From Marasmius tenuissimus (Eukaryota; Basidiomycota; Agaricomycetes; Agaricales; Marasmiaceae), in the NCBI GenBank assembly GCA_029532415.1, contig JAQOTA010000053.1, forward strand, positions 3,782,001 through 3,846,000: DNA of 64,000 bases, written 5' to 3'. Positions 1-11,765 of the stretch are shown piece after piece (within the stretch, counting starts at the first letter, position 1; each line of letters begins with the position of its first letter). The position numbers and the translations under genes were made by a program. A model generated the notes under the pieces. It was given only the letters and a program-made list of their open reading frames with translations, searched no databases and was not told the origin of the DNA.

Positions 1-459
1 AAAGCATAACCGTAAATATCTTTCTCCGTTGACTTCCGATTCCCCTTCTGACCTCGGTCAAAATTAGACGGTTTCCGCTGGCAATCGCCCGAGCTTATGG
101 CTGGACAGTCCTTGTTATCGCGGGAAAACGACGTTTATGCTTTTGGTATCACCACAGTTGAGGTGTTGACTATGGGGAGCCTTCCATGGCCGATGCTTCC
201 CGACAATTTGGTGAAAACACGGGTTCTCGGTGAGTGTTTGGATCATAGCTGCTGAAAGTGTTGGTCACTAATCATTATCTGGTCTTCAGATCTCAATGAA
301 CGGCCTGACTACCCTGTATCCGTCACCAGGTCACTAGGGATCACACGACTCATTCAAGATTGCTGGCACGCTGCCCCATCGGTACGACCCAACTTTTCGA
401 AAGTAGTCAGGGAGTTGGAGATGGCGATACAAAACCGCACGAAAGGGACATCTACGTGA
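1..459 (+). CDS. Protein kinase, C-terminal part (5' end outside window)
   Basis: This is the last part of a protein kinase catalytic domain. My model has three exon pieces: 1-11, 68-229 and 290-459, with introns of 56 and 60 bp; the stop TGA is at 457-459. The middle exon reads WQSPELM (APE-like motif, subdomain VIII) followed by DVYAFGI (subdomain IX, DVWSFG-type) and EVLTMGSLPWP. The last exon carries DCWHAAPSVRPNF, the subdomain XI motif with its conserved Arg. The spacing is that of the tyrosine-kinase-like kinases that are expanded in Agaricomycetes. The N-lobe and catalytic loop lie upstream of the window, so activity cannot be judged. The short first piece (KHN) is the least certain part. 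Confidence 0.85.
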
Positions 460-1660
460 AATACTGACATTGATCTCTCTATTTAATGGACATCTTGTAT
501 ACTCTCCTACACGTTGCTTTGGATAGTTTCCAAAGGTCCTCCGTGAGTCCTGTTGCTTGCGATTGCTCCACTCCCATTTGACTGACGAAGGTTCAGTGGT
601 ACCCGTGAACACTGGGAGAGGTTCGTGGGTGCTGTTTTTTCTCCACACGGGATTCGAAGACCAGAACCTTCGCGTTGGAGCTTGGGTGGTTCTGGCTTTC
701 ATCAGCGGCATTGGTACTGAATGGGCTACATCCACAGGAGGTTTACCGTAAAGTATTCTTCTTACACGCCATGCCCAAGTATACGTATGCCCTATGTAGC
801 AGACGTGGCAATCTCGTTGATTAATTATATCGTACACCTGAATATTGCTTTCTTGCTCGGGATAGACTGAACGCAGACTTCGTGGGCTCTTTCTCTCTGT
901 AGCAAATATCATGCTGGACAGGATTGTCGAGAAGTGGCTAACCGCTCCGTCGGAGTCCGAAGCAGTGGAAGAGGATGATTTCAAAAGGGGAAAGACTGCG
1001 ACGTACAGCTAGTTCTCTGACGAGCTCATATCAGTCATCATTTCGCAAAAAGACGGGAAGATTGCTGAGCTCATGTAGCTTGAATTCAAGCTGTTCAATG
1101 TAGTGCACAGATGAAGCGAGGAGACAACGGCTGGTAGACTGTGGCACCAGTGGCACCAGATGGCGGGAGTGTGAGAAATACCTTTGGCAAACGTAACAAC
1201 GCGTTACCGAAGCCGTTACACAGCGGTCACACTTTCTCAGATTCGGGTCTCAACGTCGTCGGCGACGTTCTCCTTGGACAACTCCCTCTATCGCCCGCCG
1301 ACGTCGAGATTTGAGTATCTCTCTCTTGTTAACAACAATTGTCTCACTCTTATACTGCCAGCTCGAACACAGGTGCGTAACTTCTAGCCTGAAGCTTCCC
1401 TGTCTGAGCTCAATATTGGGCATTATTGCAGAAGGTTAGAGCTCGCCAAGGAGGCTGCGGGCGTGCACGAACAATTTTTAGGATACTTTACGACGGCCTC
1501 GTGGTCGGGTCAAACAGGAAGGAGCGCTGCGCAAATACAAGAAGCACGACGACTGCAGGTGGATTACGTTCATAACGAGTCTGTTTCATCGTCCCCGTTC
1601 TCTCCTACCATGTTTTTGTGCTGAACTATGCTGTTATTCTGTTTCCAGAAATTTCGAACA
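460..1660. other. Intergenic, no gene recognised
   Basis: Between the kinase end and ATG4. A minus-strand open frame (334-984, 216 codons) overlaps the kinase tail antisense; it shows no recognisable motif and is probably chance. A TTTCCAG acceptor at about 1642-1648, just before the ATG4 start, suggests a 5'-UTR intron for ATG4. Confidence 0.5.
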
Positions 1661-4600
1661 ATGTCTAGTAACAAGAACTCGCGACACACCCCATCTTCTT
1701 CATCACCTATACCCACCAACACCTCTAAATTACCCAAGTTTCTGCAGAAGGGAAACAACCGTGATAGATCGAAATCAGTAAATGATTCAGCACTCTCCGC
1801 TACCTCTATCGACAGAGTCAGCTCTTCTGAAGGTTCCAGTAGTCACCTTCAGTCTCCATCACCTTCGGGCTCGAAAAGTTCGAAGAAGGGCAGCAGGTTT
1901 CTAGGCGGCAAGAAGGATAAGAACCGTGATGAGGATAAACCGTCGTCTGAGGTTGAAGACACACCAATCATCGTCGAGCCAGGAGAAGGCTCTCCTTCTA
2001 TTCCAATTCCTCGTTCCCGCGCACGTCCTGATCACTCGCTAAGCGGATCGTCTGATCATTCTGGTCAATTTTCATCACATTCTTATACCCATCCGACCTC
2101 CACATCACCCCGCATGAGTGACCTCCCATCCCGCCTATCTGGTTGGTTTTCTCATACATTCAGTTCCTCTTCTACCGATTTATCACTTCCCAACCTTCTC
2201 AATACGCACCATGCTACATCACCCAAGAGCAAGTCTGGCGCTTCGACGTTGCTGACAGTCGCCAAGCATGGTAAAGGTCACCTCGATAAAGCGATGCGGT
2301 ATCTGCTGGACAGCGACGCAACGCCTGACAAGTGTACCGATCCAATATGGCTGCTAGGCGTACAGCACAAGGGCTATGAGCCCCCACCACCGATACCCCC
2401 GGAACCTCCTGGTCGGAGAACCTCCGTTGACACCAAATCGAAATCCCCACATTCTTCCTCCAGATCCTCCTCGGGATCCAAACACTCTCAGAGACAATCT
2501 CTCTCCCAGTCTCAACCGCCCTCATCTCGCGATTCCTCTACAAATTCTCCATCTACATCACTCTCCTCTTCCGTTTCTTCCTCTGTCTCCACCACATCCA
2601 CCACCCCGACCCCCTCCGCAGTATCCGCCTCGCATAACAAACATCCTGGTGCCAACTGGCCCGAGGAATTCTACTCCGATTTCACTAGCAAAGTATGGGT
2701 CACTTACAGGTCTCAGTTCACACCAATCCGGGATACGAGTTTGAACGACTTACCCCCGCCATGCGACCCGCTAACCAGCAGCACCATGAGCTATGTGGAC
2801 ACTTTCAAGAGCGACTCCAGCTATAGCGTTCGGAGCATGGGCTCAAGCAATCATGTCGTCCCTGCCAGCCCAAGTGGCAAGAAATGGAACTGGGGGCTGC
2901 CAGGGCTAGGAGGGGAGAAAGGGTGGACTAGTGACGCAGGCTGGGGTTGTATGTTGAGGACAGGTCAAAGTCTACTTGCCAACGCATTGATATTCATGTG
3001 GTTGGGACGAGGCAAGTCTTTGTTTTTACGTCAATTACAGGAAGCAGCTCACTTCCTCCAATAGAATGGCGGCGCCCAGACTTACCAATATTGACTGAAT
3101 CCTACGCTCGATATATCCAAATCGTGACTTGGTTCTTGGATACACCATCACCGGAGGCACCTTTCAGCGTCCATAGGATGGCTCTGGCCGGGAAAGACCT
3201 TGGGAAAGACGTGGGACAGTGGTTTGGTCCCAGCACCGCAGCAGGAGCTATCAAGTGCGTACCCTTGAATGTTTCGATTCGGACTCTTAATAACAGTTGC
3301 TACAGGACATTGGTACACGCTTTCCCTCAGTCTGGGCTGGGAGTTGCTGTCGCCACGGACGGAACACTGTACCAGACTGATGTCTTTGCTGCTTCACATT
3401 CTTCTACCACCGCTCCCGCAAGCTCCAGTAAGTGGTAATCCCTTGTTACATAGATGGTCACTGAATTGACTTGGCAGGCGGGTCGGTGTTTTCTTCCCCT
3501 TCGCTTGGGAGACGTCGCCACAATCAGACATCGGCCTCATGGGGGGATCGACCGGTCCTTTTGTTACTTGGTATCCGACTCGGTTTAGATGGGGTAAATC
3601 CCATCTATTACGAAACGATCAAAGTGCGTCTCTGGAGCTTCTTTATCGAAGAATGACTGATTTACCATTGGCCTAGATGTTATACCAGTTCCCTCAATCT
3701 GTTGGCATCGCTGGCGGACGTCCGAGCTCATCCTATTACTTCGTGGGATCGCAATCGGACAATTTATTCTACCTCGACCCACATCACGCCAGACCTACCG
3801 TACCCCTGCGCCCTCCACCCTTAGGTGACGCACCCACGTTCCGGGATACGGCCAATAGAACCCCAGAATCTGACCTCGCCAGGGATAAGGATCGTTCAAG
3901 GGCCGAGAGGAAGGGTAGATCAAGCGGTTTCTCCCCCAAAGGCGGGTCGATGAAACGCGTTGTAACCCCCACTTCGCCATCATCCGTGAAGACCACAGGG
4001 TCATCCACATTTTCTTATCACGCACCCACGTCGCCGAGTCCCTTGCAAAAGGAATACGCGTCGTCGCACTCTGCTTCCGGATCTAGCTCTGGCAGGGAAA
4101 GCAGAAAGCAAGGGCAAAACATTTCGGACGATGCTGCCTCGCGATCGCAACCTCCATCAAGGACAGAGTCCCCGGTTCTCATCACTCCTAGCACGAGTAT
4201 GGAGACCGGTAATACGTCCGAAATGGATTATAGTGAGATTGCGGGGGAAGCTAGTGGCGGGGCAAGCGGGTTAACCCCTCTCCAGGAACACTTCATTTCT
4301 GCGTACAACGTCGCTGAGTTGAGGACCTTCCACTGCGAAAGGGTTAGGAAGATGCCATTGAGCGGCCTAGACCCAAGCATGTTAATAGGATTCTTGTGTA
4401 AGGACGAGGCTGATTGGTTGGACCTCAGGAGGAGAGTTGGGGAGGTATGTTGGGCTTATCGCGTTTGACTCTATATCTCGCCGAACTAACCGCTTTCGTG
4501 CTCTCAGCTTCCACGAACTATCTTTTCAATACAAGATGAGCCACCGTCTTGGTCCAATGACTCCGACGATAACATGGGCCTGGAATCTATATCGGACCCG

Positions 4601-5293
4601 GAAGATCTTGCAGCGGATATGGACATGGACGACGAGGATGACGATGATCCGGTCAAGGAAGTAGATAACGATCAACTTCAAGACGACGAAGAGGACGACG
4701 AGGACGAGAAGTTCTACGATACGCAGTCGGTATCGAGCCGAAGTCCACGGGACGAGGAGAGAGGTAGAAGTGAAGAGGTCGACACTGAAGAAGACCCTGT
4801 TGATCCTATCACACCTGGACCGACCACTACCAAGTTTAACATTCCCAACGCTGAGGCACAGGGGTCACCAGCAGACAGCGATGATATTGAAGATGATTGG
4901 GTTGATCCGTCAATCCCGACTTCCCCAATGCTCACGCCCCAGCCGACACATCAAGCTGCCATACCTGCCGTCGTCCCGCGGTTGGCCAAGAGCAAGTCAA
5001 ATGGGTCATCGGGGTCAGGTGGGAAGAAAAAGGGGAAGAAGGACCAACAGGTTCCTGTCCCGGTGCCCAAAATCAAGGTACCGACGCCTCCTTCTAAGGA
5101 ATCGTTCCCGTTCCCCGTCGCTAATGCGTCCGACGATGGAACGGACTGGTCTGTGTCGTCCTCGTCGTCAAGTGGCGTTCAGGCTCAGGAGTACGAGAAG
5201 AGGATGCACAATGCGAGAGCAAGAGATGGGGGTCGGACGCAGAGCGGAGGCGTGAAGGGCATCCTCATGGACGAATGGACAGACCCTCAGTGA
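1661..5293 (+). CDS. ATG4: Autophagy cysteine protease ATG4
   Basis: ATG4 cleaves the C-terminus of ATG8 and later removes its lipid, so it is needed for cytosolic autophagosome formation. Exons: 1661-3011, 3065-3254, 3306-3427, 3478-3623, 3677-4444, 4508-5293; phases all close, giving 1,120 aa. Peptidase C54 motifs: [16 protein letters not shown] with the catalytic Cys at about residue 430; [44 protein letters not shown] with Asp637 and His639. The family core continues in [17 protein letters not shown] and [10 protein letters not shown]. It is much longer than yeast ATG4 because of a Ser-rich N-terminal extension of over 300 aa, a low-complexity insert of about 150 aa (650-800) after the catalytic His, and an acidic tail of about 240 aa; long forms are known in basidiomycetes. 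Intron 1 starts GCAAGT (GC-AG). ATG 1661 is chosen because ACA precedes it and the in-frame ATG at 1628 lies before the likely UTR acceptor. Confidence 0.95.
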
Positions 5294-6496
5294 TCGAGGT
5301 TCGCTTGTTATGAAGTCGTGTGATCTTGTCATGAACTGGAACTTGAATTTACCTTCACTTTCATCGCCTGAACAACAATTTTAGCTTATCAATTGTTATT
5401 TTTTTACCAATGCGTTCCTTTTCTTCGTTTATCCGTGTATTTTGTTTTACTCCATTCTCAGGTGGATCGTCTTGACCGCGATTTACTATACAAACTAAGC
5501 TGTATTTTTGTGTGGAGGTCGCGCGTACCGCTGTCACACATGGTCAGACTAGCCTCCATAAGGGCCCTGTGTAGGCGAGACGGTGGACTCGAAACCACTC
5601 ACTTCGCGACCCCTCGTACCCCGGGCTGCGAGGCACGAGCGCGGCGAAGTGAGACGTACATATACGCACATCGCTTGCGATCGTCAGCGTATATCGTCAG
5701 TCTGGTTACACGAGACTAAGCGAGACGGGAGTCTCGTCCACTTTTTTGGTACGTGTCAGTCAAGCTTGATGTCGACCTTGGACGCCGGTGAAAGCCAAGC
5801 TTGATTTCTCTCTGCCAAGGACCAAGGAGTCAAAGCTACCAGGTGTAGCAAGAATTGAAGGATCCATATTCCTCGGTAATTTCACTGCCTGCTCCCGTTT
5901 ATCTGGAATTTACACCGCATAACCCAATCTCCGGAGCTAGTACTACAGTAAGGGGTCTGAACTGAAGGTCAAAGAAGGCAAGAACGGTCTGTGAGCGGGT
6001 CTTCCACCCTCCGATATCGTAACTGCGTTACAACAATATATGTAGGCACTAAATTGACGCACACATCCTCCACGAGCCAAGAAAATGTGAATCATCAATG
6101 GCTGACTCCGAGAGTCCGATAGGAGATAGGCAGATAGTGACCACCTCAAACAAGAGAGGTTTGAGAAGATTTGAGAGTGTAGAGACCATCACAACGACAT
6201 TTGTCTCCTCACCGGTTGGTCGCCGACCCTCTAACCCGAATAACAGCTACGCATGGGCCTTGTGACACCCGATTTATTTACACTTGCCTCCGTATCATTC
6301 GTATCATACGAACCCGCCACTGAATCTCCGATCCGTGACAAGAGGTAATACAAGCACTGCGCTGTTACAGGTTGATGTCCTGGGGAGCATGTGGAGAGTC
6401 TCCCACTCCCGATTACCTTCTCACGTTCCATATAGCAACTATAAATATGTCATGGGGGAGACAAGGTACGTTTTTTATCCTCCAATTTTCCCCTCC
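5294..6496. other. Intergenic, no gene recognised
   Basis: The 3' flank of ATG4 and the promoter region of the permease. Open frames here are short and without motifs. A GC-rich, palindrome-rich patch lies at about 5,560-5,740; I could not fold it into a tRNA. Confidence 0.5.
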
Positions 6497-9365
6497 ATGG
6501 ACCCATCCGTTGATAAGGAAAAGCTGGCTGGGCATACGACGCCCAGCGACAGCTCGGCGGCGGAGCAGAACATTGATTTCTATGATCCATCAAAGGAATC
6601 AGTATGGACGCGTATAGGTCTGTCGCCTGAGAGTTTCAAGAGAGCCCCCGGTGGAACTGGGTACGGATCTTCTCCATCGTTCTCATCTTACTCTCGCTGA
6701 TGAACATGAACACAGCGGTCAGATTGTCGCGGGTGACCTTACACCGGAGCAAGTCGAGAAGCTCAGAGCAGAGTCGCCAATGCTGCAGGCCAAGATGAAG
6801 CCGCGTCATTTGAACATGATCGCCGTCGGTACGTTGTCGACGATTTTCAGGGTTCAAGCCAAGCTCGACGCACTCATACGCGCCCTATTCGTTCAGGCGG
6901 CGCTATTGGAACGGGTCTTTTCGTCGGTTCGGGCTCTGCGCTCCGTGTGGGAGGTCCAGCCGGTATCTTACTAGGATGGATTCTTATCGGTATGATGATG
7001 ATTAGCGTCACCCAGGTGAGTAACTCTCTCTTGGCTGCTTGTAAGCAGCGCTGACGCGGGAGATTCACAGGCAATCGGCGAAATGTCCATCTTGTACCCG
7101 GTCTCTGGAGGTTTCTACATGCTGGCTCATAGGTTTTTGGACCCCGGATTCGCGTTCGCGATGGGCTGGAATTACTACTTGCAATGGGCTTGCGTTCTAC
7201 CGCTGGAAATCACTGTCGCGGTCACCACGGTCAATTACTGGCCCAACACTGTCCCTAAAGCTGCCTGGATCACCGTTTTCTGGGTTGCCATCAGTGAGTT
7301 CGGGTCGCCTCTCTCCGGGACATGCATTCATCGTGATATCATAGTGATTCTTGCGTTGTTTGGAACCCTCGGATATGCAGAAGAAGAGTTCTGGGCGTCT
7401 TGTCTGAAGCTTATTGTAGTGACGATGTTCATCCTCATCGCCCTGTAAGCTTTGGCATCCTTTCAGTGCAAGTCGAAACCTTGGCTGACCTCATTGTTAG
7501 TGTCTGTGTGCTCGGAGGCGGACCAGGTCCGCCGGGGCAGTATGACAGTTACGTCGGTGGCAGATTCTGGAGTAATCCTGGAGCTTGGGCTCATGGGTTC
7601 CACGGCTTCTGTGGTGTGTTCGTTACGGGTATGTGCGCCTTTTTTCCGAGATCAGGACAAGTCTCATTAATTATCATGGTCATCCCGCAGCTGCTTTCTC
7701 GTTCTGTAAGTTGTCATATGTCCTCAGCAAAAGGGCCGCAGTCGCTTACCGGGTAATCGGAACGTTCAGCTGGAACTGAAGTTGTCGGTCTTGCCGCTAG
7801 TGAGACTCCAAACCCACGGGAAAGCATGCCAAGTATGGAATTCCCGTTTCTGTGAAACCAAAGCGTCGAGCGCTGATGATGATCCGTTCCAGCTGCTGTG
7901 AAAGGTACCTTCTGGCGTGTGGTATGTTCATCCCCAGTTTTACGGCGGTCTGACTCCACACTAACACTACTTTCCAGACCCTCATCTATGTCACCTCTCT
8001 CCTCTTCATTGGCCTACTCGTGCCTTATAACGAGAAGCGTTTGTTCGGCGCGAGTGATGCCTGTGCGTTTCGTTCTGAGAGGATCACTTGAAAGGGTTTT
8101 GCTAACATCCCATCAGCTGCATCTCCTTTCGTCATCGTCCTCGACAATGCGAACATCCAGGGGCTTAACCGTAAGTTGCGCCCAGTCTATCCCGTATCAA
8201 GCAATGCTGATTATGTCTTCCCGCCGCTTTTTATAGATCTCGTCAACGCCACCATCTGTGTTTCTGTGATGTCTATTGCCATCTCATGTGTTTATGCGGG
8301 ATCCCGAACATTAACAGCACTTGCCGAAACTGGGTTCGCTCCAAGAATTTTCACCTACAGTTCGTGAAGCTATCACTATACATGGTCAAGTTGGATGGGC
8401 TGACGAGCGCCTTCTAGTTGACAAGTCTAGCCGACCCCTGTGGTCGGTCATTTTCACCATCGCATGGGCTCCCATTGCGTACGTCGGCGTTGATAGTTCG
8501 AGCGAGGAAGTTTGTGAGTGGATCTGGGATTATCACCTCCGTTTTGACCAGTATATTGACTCCATTCTTTCACAGTCGCCTGGTTGACCGCTATCTCGGG
8601 CTTGTCTGCTCTCTTCACTTGGGGTGCCATATGCTTATGCCAGTAAGTTGTATTGGGCAACGTGGGGTCCAGTATCTCAACTCAATAACGCCCTTCATCA
8701 GCATTCGTTTCAGAAAGGCATGGGCCGTGCAGGGCCACTCAGTTGAAGAGCTACCATTCAGAGCTTTGGGAGGCGTGTGGAGCTCATGGTTCGGAATCGT
8801 ACTCGTCGTGATCATCTTCATCGCTCAATTCTATGTCGTAAGTTTTGCCTTCTTCCCCCCTGCCCCCCACCGTCGTTTGACGTGTAACTATCTTTTACAG
8901 GCTGCATGGCCCGTTCCTGTCGACGGACCTCCACCAAGTGATGTAGGAACGAGAGTTGAGATCTTCTTCAGTGCGTATGATTTCGTTGTCATGGTGAATG
9001 TTTCCTGACGTCGATTTCCCTCACAGAGTCATACCTTGCATTCCCTGTTGTCATTGCCTTCTGGCTCTTCGGTCGCTACTATTATGGCACCAGCCCAAGG
9101 AAAGCGCATGAGATTGACCTTGACGTACGTCTTTCAGTCGACGTGTTGAAACCCACTCTGACCATACACTCGTTAAACGTTTAGACTGGACGAAGAGCCT
9201 GGTTCACTGTGGAGCAAATGAGAGAGGTACATCCTATCTTCTGTATCAGCGCCCCCTGTTCTTTGTTTACTGACCACCGTTTCTTTTTGCTGTACACAGT
9301 ACCGAGCCGAACGTGCCCGCGCCCCCACCCACATCAAGATTTTCCGTCTCTTGTTCTCTCACTAA
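6497..9365 (+). CDS. Amino-acid permease (APC superfamily, fungal YAT type)
   Basis: A plasma-membrane, proton-coupled amino-acid uptake carrier by family. My model has 19 exons: 6497-6660, 6716-6828, 6897-7015, 7071-7293, 7345-7444, 7501-7628, 7691-7705, 7770-7832, 7893-7921, 7978-8062, 8117-8170, 8237-8359, 8418-8513, 8576-8642, 8702-8837, 8901-8970, 9027-9124, 9185-9226 and 9300-9365. All phases close, giving 596 aa, the usual family length. Evidence: GGAIGTGLFVGSGSALRVGGP (TM1 substrate loop), QAIGEMSILYPVSGGF, FSFSGTEVVGLAASET, NANIQGLN, RTLTALAETGFAPRIFTY, GHSVEELPFRA and the C-terminal SYLAFPVVIAFW. The N-terminus is hydrophilic, as usual. Two exons are very small (15 and 29 nt); the 15-nt exon at 7691-7705 supplies AAFSF, a conserved stretch. 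Substrate specificity cannot be read from sequence. Confidence 0.93.
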
Positions 9366-9768
9366 TGGATTCGGTTGGGAATGTAACCACCATCGATGTT
9401 GTGTGTAGTGTGTATCTGACGAACATATTGGGAATTTGGGTAAAAACCGTGGTATATTCCAATGTCACGGCTCGAAAAGCTTCTTTTTTTTTGTCATACC
9501 TTCTCCAGGAATTACATACCTCACACCCTTGTACCTATGTACCTTCAAGACTTAGCTAATGGCTGCTTCAATTCGATTTCAACATCTTGCAAACAGTTCT
9601 AATCTGCCTAGGCCTGGCGTCTGGCATAAGTTTCAAGTACGCCACGGCTCTCCACTCTGCAGTGCCAGAGAAAGTCGAGAAAGTGTGATCGTGGTATAAT
9701 CGAACAACAAATCGATTTTCCTCTGCTTACGAACCACCACCTTTATCTCCGTACATTACGCTCATATC
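9366..9768. other. Intergenic between permease and TMA22
   Basis: About 400 bp holding the permease 3' end and the TMA22 promoter; no gene seen. A T-rich run lies at about 9,480-9,490. Confidence 0.5.
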
Positions 9769-10624
9769 ATGCCTGCAAAGAAGAACCGCGACAAAAAAGC
9801 AGCGGCAGCAGCAGCAGCGGAGGCAGAGGCACCTGCCGCCGAAAGCACAACGACCGAACCACAACAACCAGCTGCAGAACCGAGACCACCAGTTCAAGTC
9901 TTATATTGCGGAGGTAACTGAAATTGCACTTCCACCTCATGTCTTCTGGCTGAGCTCACTGTCCGATTCTTAGTCTGCACATTTCCACCGGAGTACTGCG
10001 AGTTTGGATCGAGTTTGAAGAGATGTAAAACTTGGCTGGAGGAGAACCATCCTTCGATGTTCGAGAAATACTATTCCGATGGTGCGTGTCCTATCACTAT
10101 TCACAATTGTGTCACCGATAGCCTGATTACCGGCTGACAGAGGCTCTACAAAACAAGCTCGGAACACTGAGCGTCGAGGCACAACAAAAACTAGAGAAGG
10201 ATACAGCGAAGAAGGAAGCTAAAGCCGAGGCCAAAGCAGATGCTGCGTTGAAAAAGAAGATGGCATCGCCAGTGCGTCAACCACTCAGTCTGGGTTCAGA
10301 TTATCTTTGCTTAACCCAAGTCTTTCCTTCCAGATCACCATCAAACGGATAGAACGCAATAAACGGAAGCATGTCACCGCGATCCATGGGTTGGAGGCCT
10401 TTGACATCGACCTGAAGAAGGCAGCCAAACAGTTCGCCTCGAAATTCGCAACGGGCGCATCGGTGACGAAGAATCCTCAAGGTCAAGATGAGATCGTGAT
10501 TCAGGGAGATGTGTCGGATGAAGTACTCGAGATGATCGAGGAGGGAGTTGGGATACTAAAAGGTATTCCAGCGGATAATGTGGAAATAAAGGAAGATAAG
10601 AAAAAGAAGGGCGGGGATGATTGA
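9769..10624 (+). CDS. TMA22: Translation machinery-associated protein 22 (DENR homologue)
   Basis: Binds the 40S subunit with its MCT-1/TMA20 partner and helps recycle 40S subunits and reinitiate after termination (known for the family). Exons: 9769-9913, 9974-10081, 10141-10271, 10334-10624; 224 aa. The N-terminus is a basic, Ala-rich stretch, then a Cys-containing zinc-binding region (VLYCGVCTFPPEYCEF ... LKRCKTWLEENHP, about residues 44-80). Exon 4 (residue 129 on) is the SUI1 domain: ITIKRIERNKRKHVTAIHG, then FASKFATGASV and EIVIQGDV. The tail is Lys/Asp-rich (DKKKKGGDD). Length and domain order match the family. The start ATG is followed by MPAKKNRDKK, and no better upstream start exists. 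Confidence 0.94.
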
Positions 10625-11765
10625 GTATACATTGCTATGTATCAGGTATCGGAACAGTGCATATCACAAGGCAAGACTTTGCAGATTGTAAATATGAGCT
10701 TCGAGTTGGATATTCCACAGCATTTGGAGAGGAAGGCCTCCCGACAGGCGAATGTATCAAAACCGATACTGATGCTGTATTGCTTCGGAAACCCTCGGAA
10801 ACCTTGGAAGGAATGTATTCACGATGTAGGGGCTAAGGTGAATTGCATTCAAGGAGTAGGCACAAACATTGACAAGGGATAAACGGTATAAGCCGACAGC
10901 AGGAGCAACAGCTGAGTGAAATAACGGCGAGTGGACTTGATATAGATTGTGCTAACCACATATAGGGGACTATTCAGTAATACTGTAGACCGAACAAGGA
11001 TGGTTAGGAATGGTTAACAGGAAGATATGGTAGCGCGCACTATTGATCAGCCCCCGAGCAATGAGGCAGCAGTTCCAAGAAGAAACACAAAGACAAGCCC
11101 CAGTAATGGTTAGCAGAGAAAGGAGAACAAGAAAGACGCACCGACGGCCTGAGGCTTTCAAATTCCAACACAAGAGCAACTTGCACATTCCTGGAGTCGA
11201 TTACTTGAATTTTCATAAACAAGCGATGTCTGTTGGTAGGTTACCAGGTCATGTCGGCTGAGGCAGAGGCTCCAAAGCTCGTAAACGACGCTAGCGATCG
11301 CGGTGGGGGTATCCTGGGCGACTTGCGCTGTCTGGTACAGAGGCGACCTGCGCGATATTGCCTTCTGGATCGGGTCATCAGAAGTTGAGGACGTTGAAAT
11401 AATTCCCGAGAGTGTAATTGGGTGGTGAGGAGCAAAGGCGCGTGGGAAGCGGGGACAAAGCAAGGGAGGCGCGTTGTTGTGGCTTATTTGTGCTCTACGC
11501 GGACCTACCCTGACAGCATGCGGTTCAATTGTCTTCTTCAACAATAAGGACCTGTTAGGTGACCTCCCCGTAACAATAAACTCTACATTTCTTATCCGAA
11601 TCAGTTACGCCATTTCGCTTGTTTTTGTTCTGGGACCTTATAACAGTATCCAATGCACCGCACTATACTCCTCACTTTCCCCCCGTGGGTCCACCTTCAA
11701 CGACTTGACTTTTTTCTATTCTGTTCCTTCATTCGTTCTATCAACTTCCTCTCCCTATCATCACG
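10625..11765. other. Intergenic, no gene recognised
   Basis: Contains minus-strand open frames (for example 11158-11544, 128 codons) without recognisable motifs. A pyrimidine-rich stretch immediately before 11766 looks like the promoter/5' UTR of the next gene. Confidence 0.45.

Noticed and set aside
334..984. 216-codon minus-strand open frame
   Set aside because: It overlaps the kinase C-terminus antisense, has no motif and odd composition; chance frame.
5560..5740. Possible tRNA in a GC-rich palindromic patch
   Set aside because: No consistent acceptor, anticodon and T arms could be drawn.
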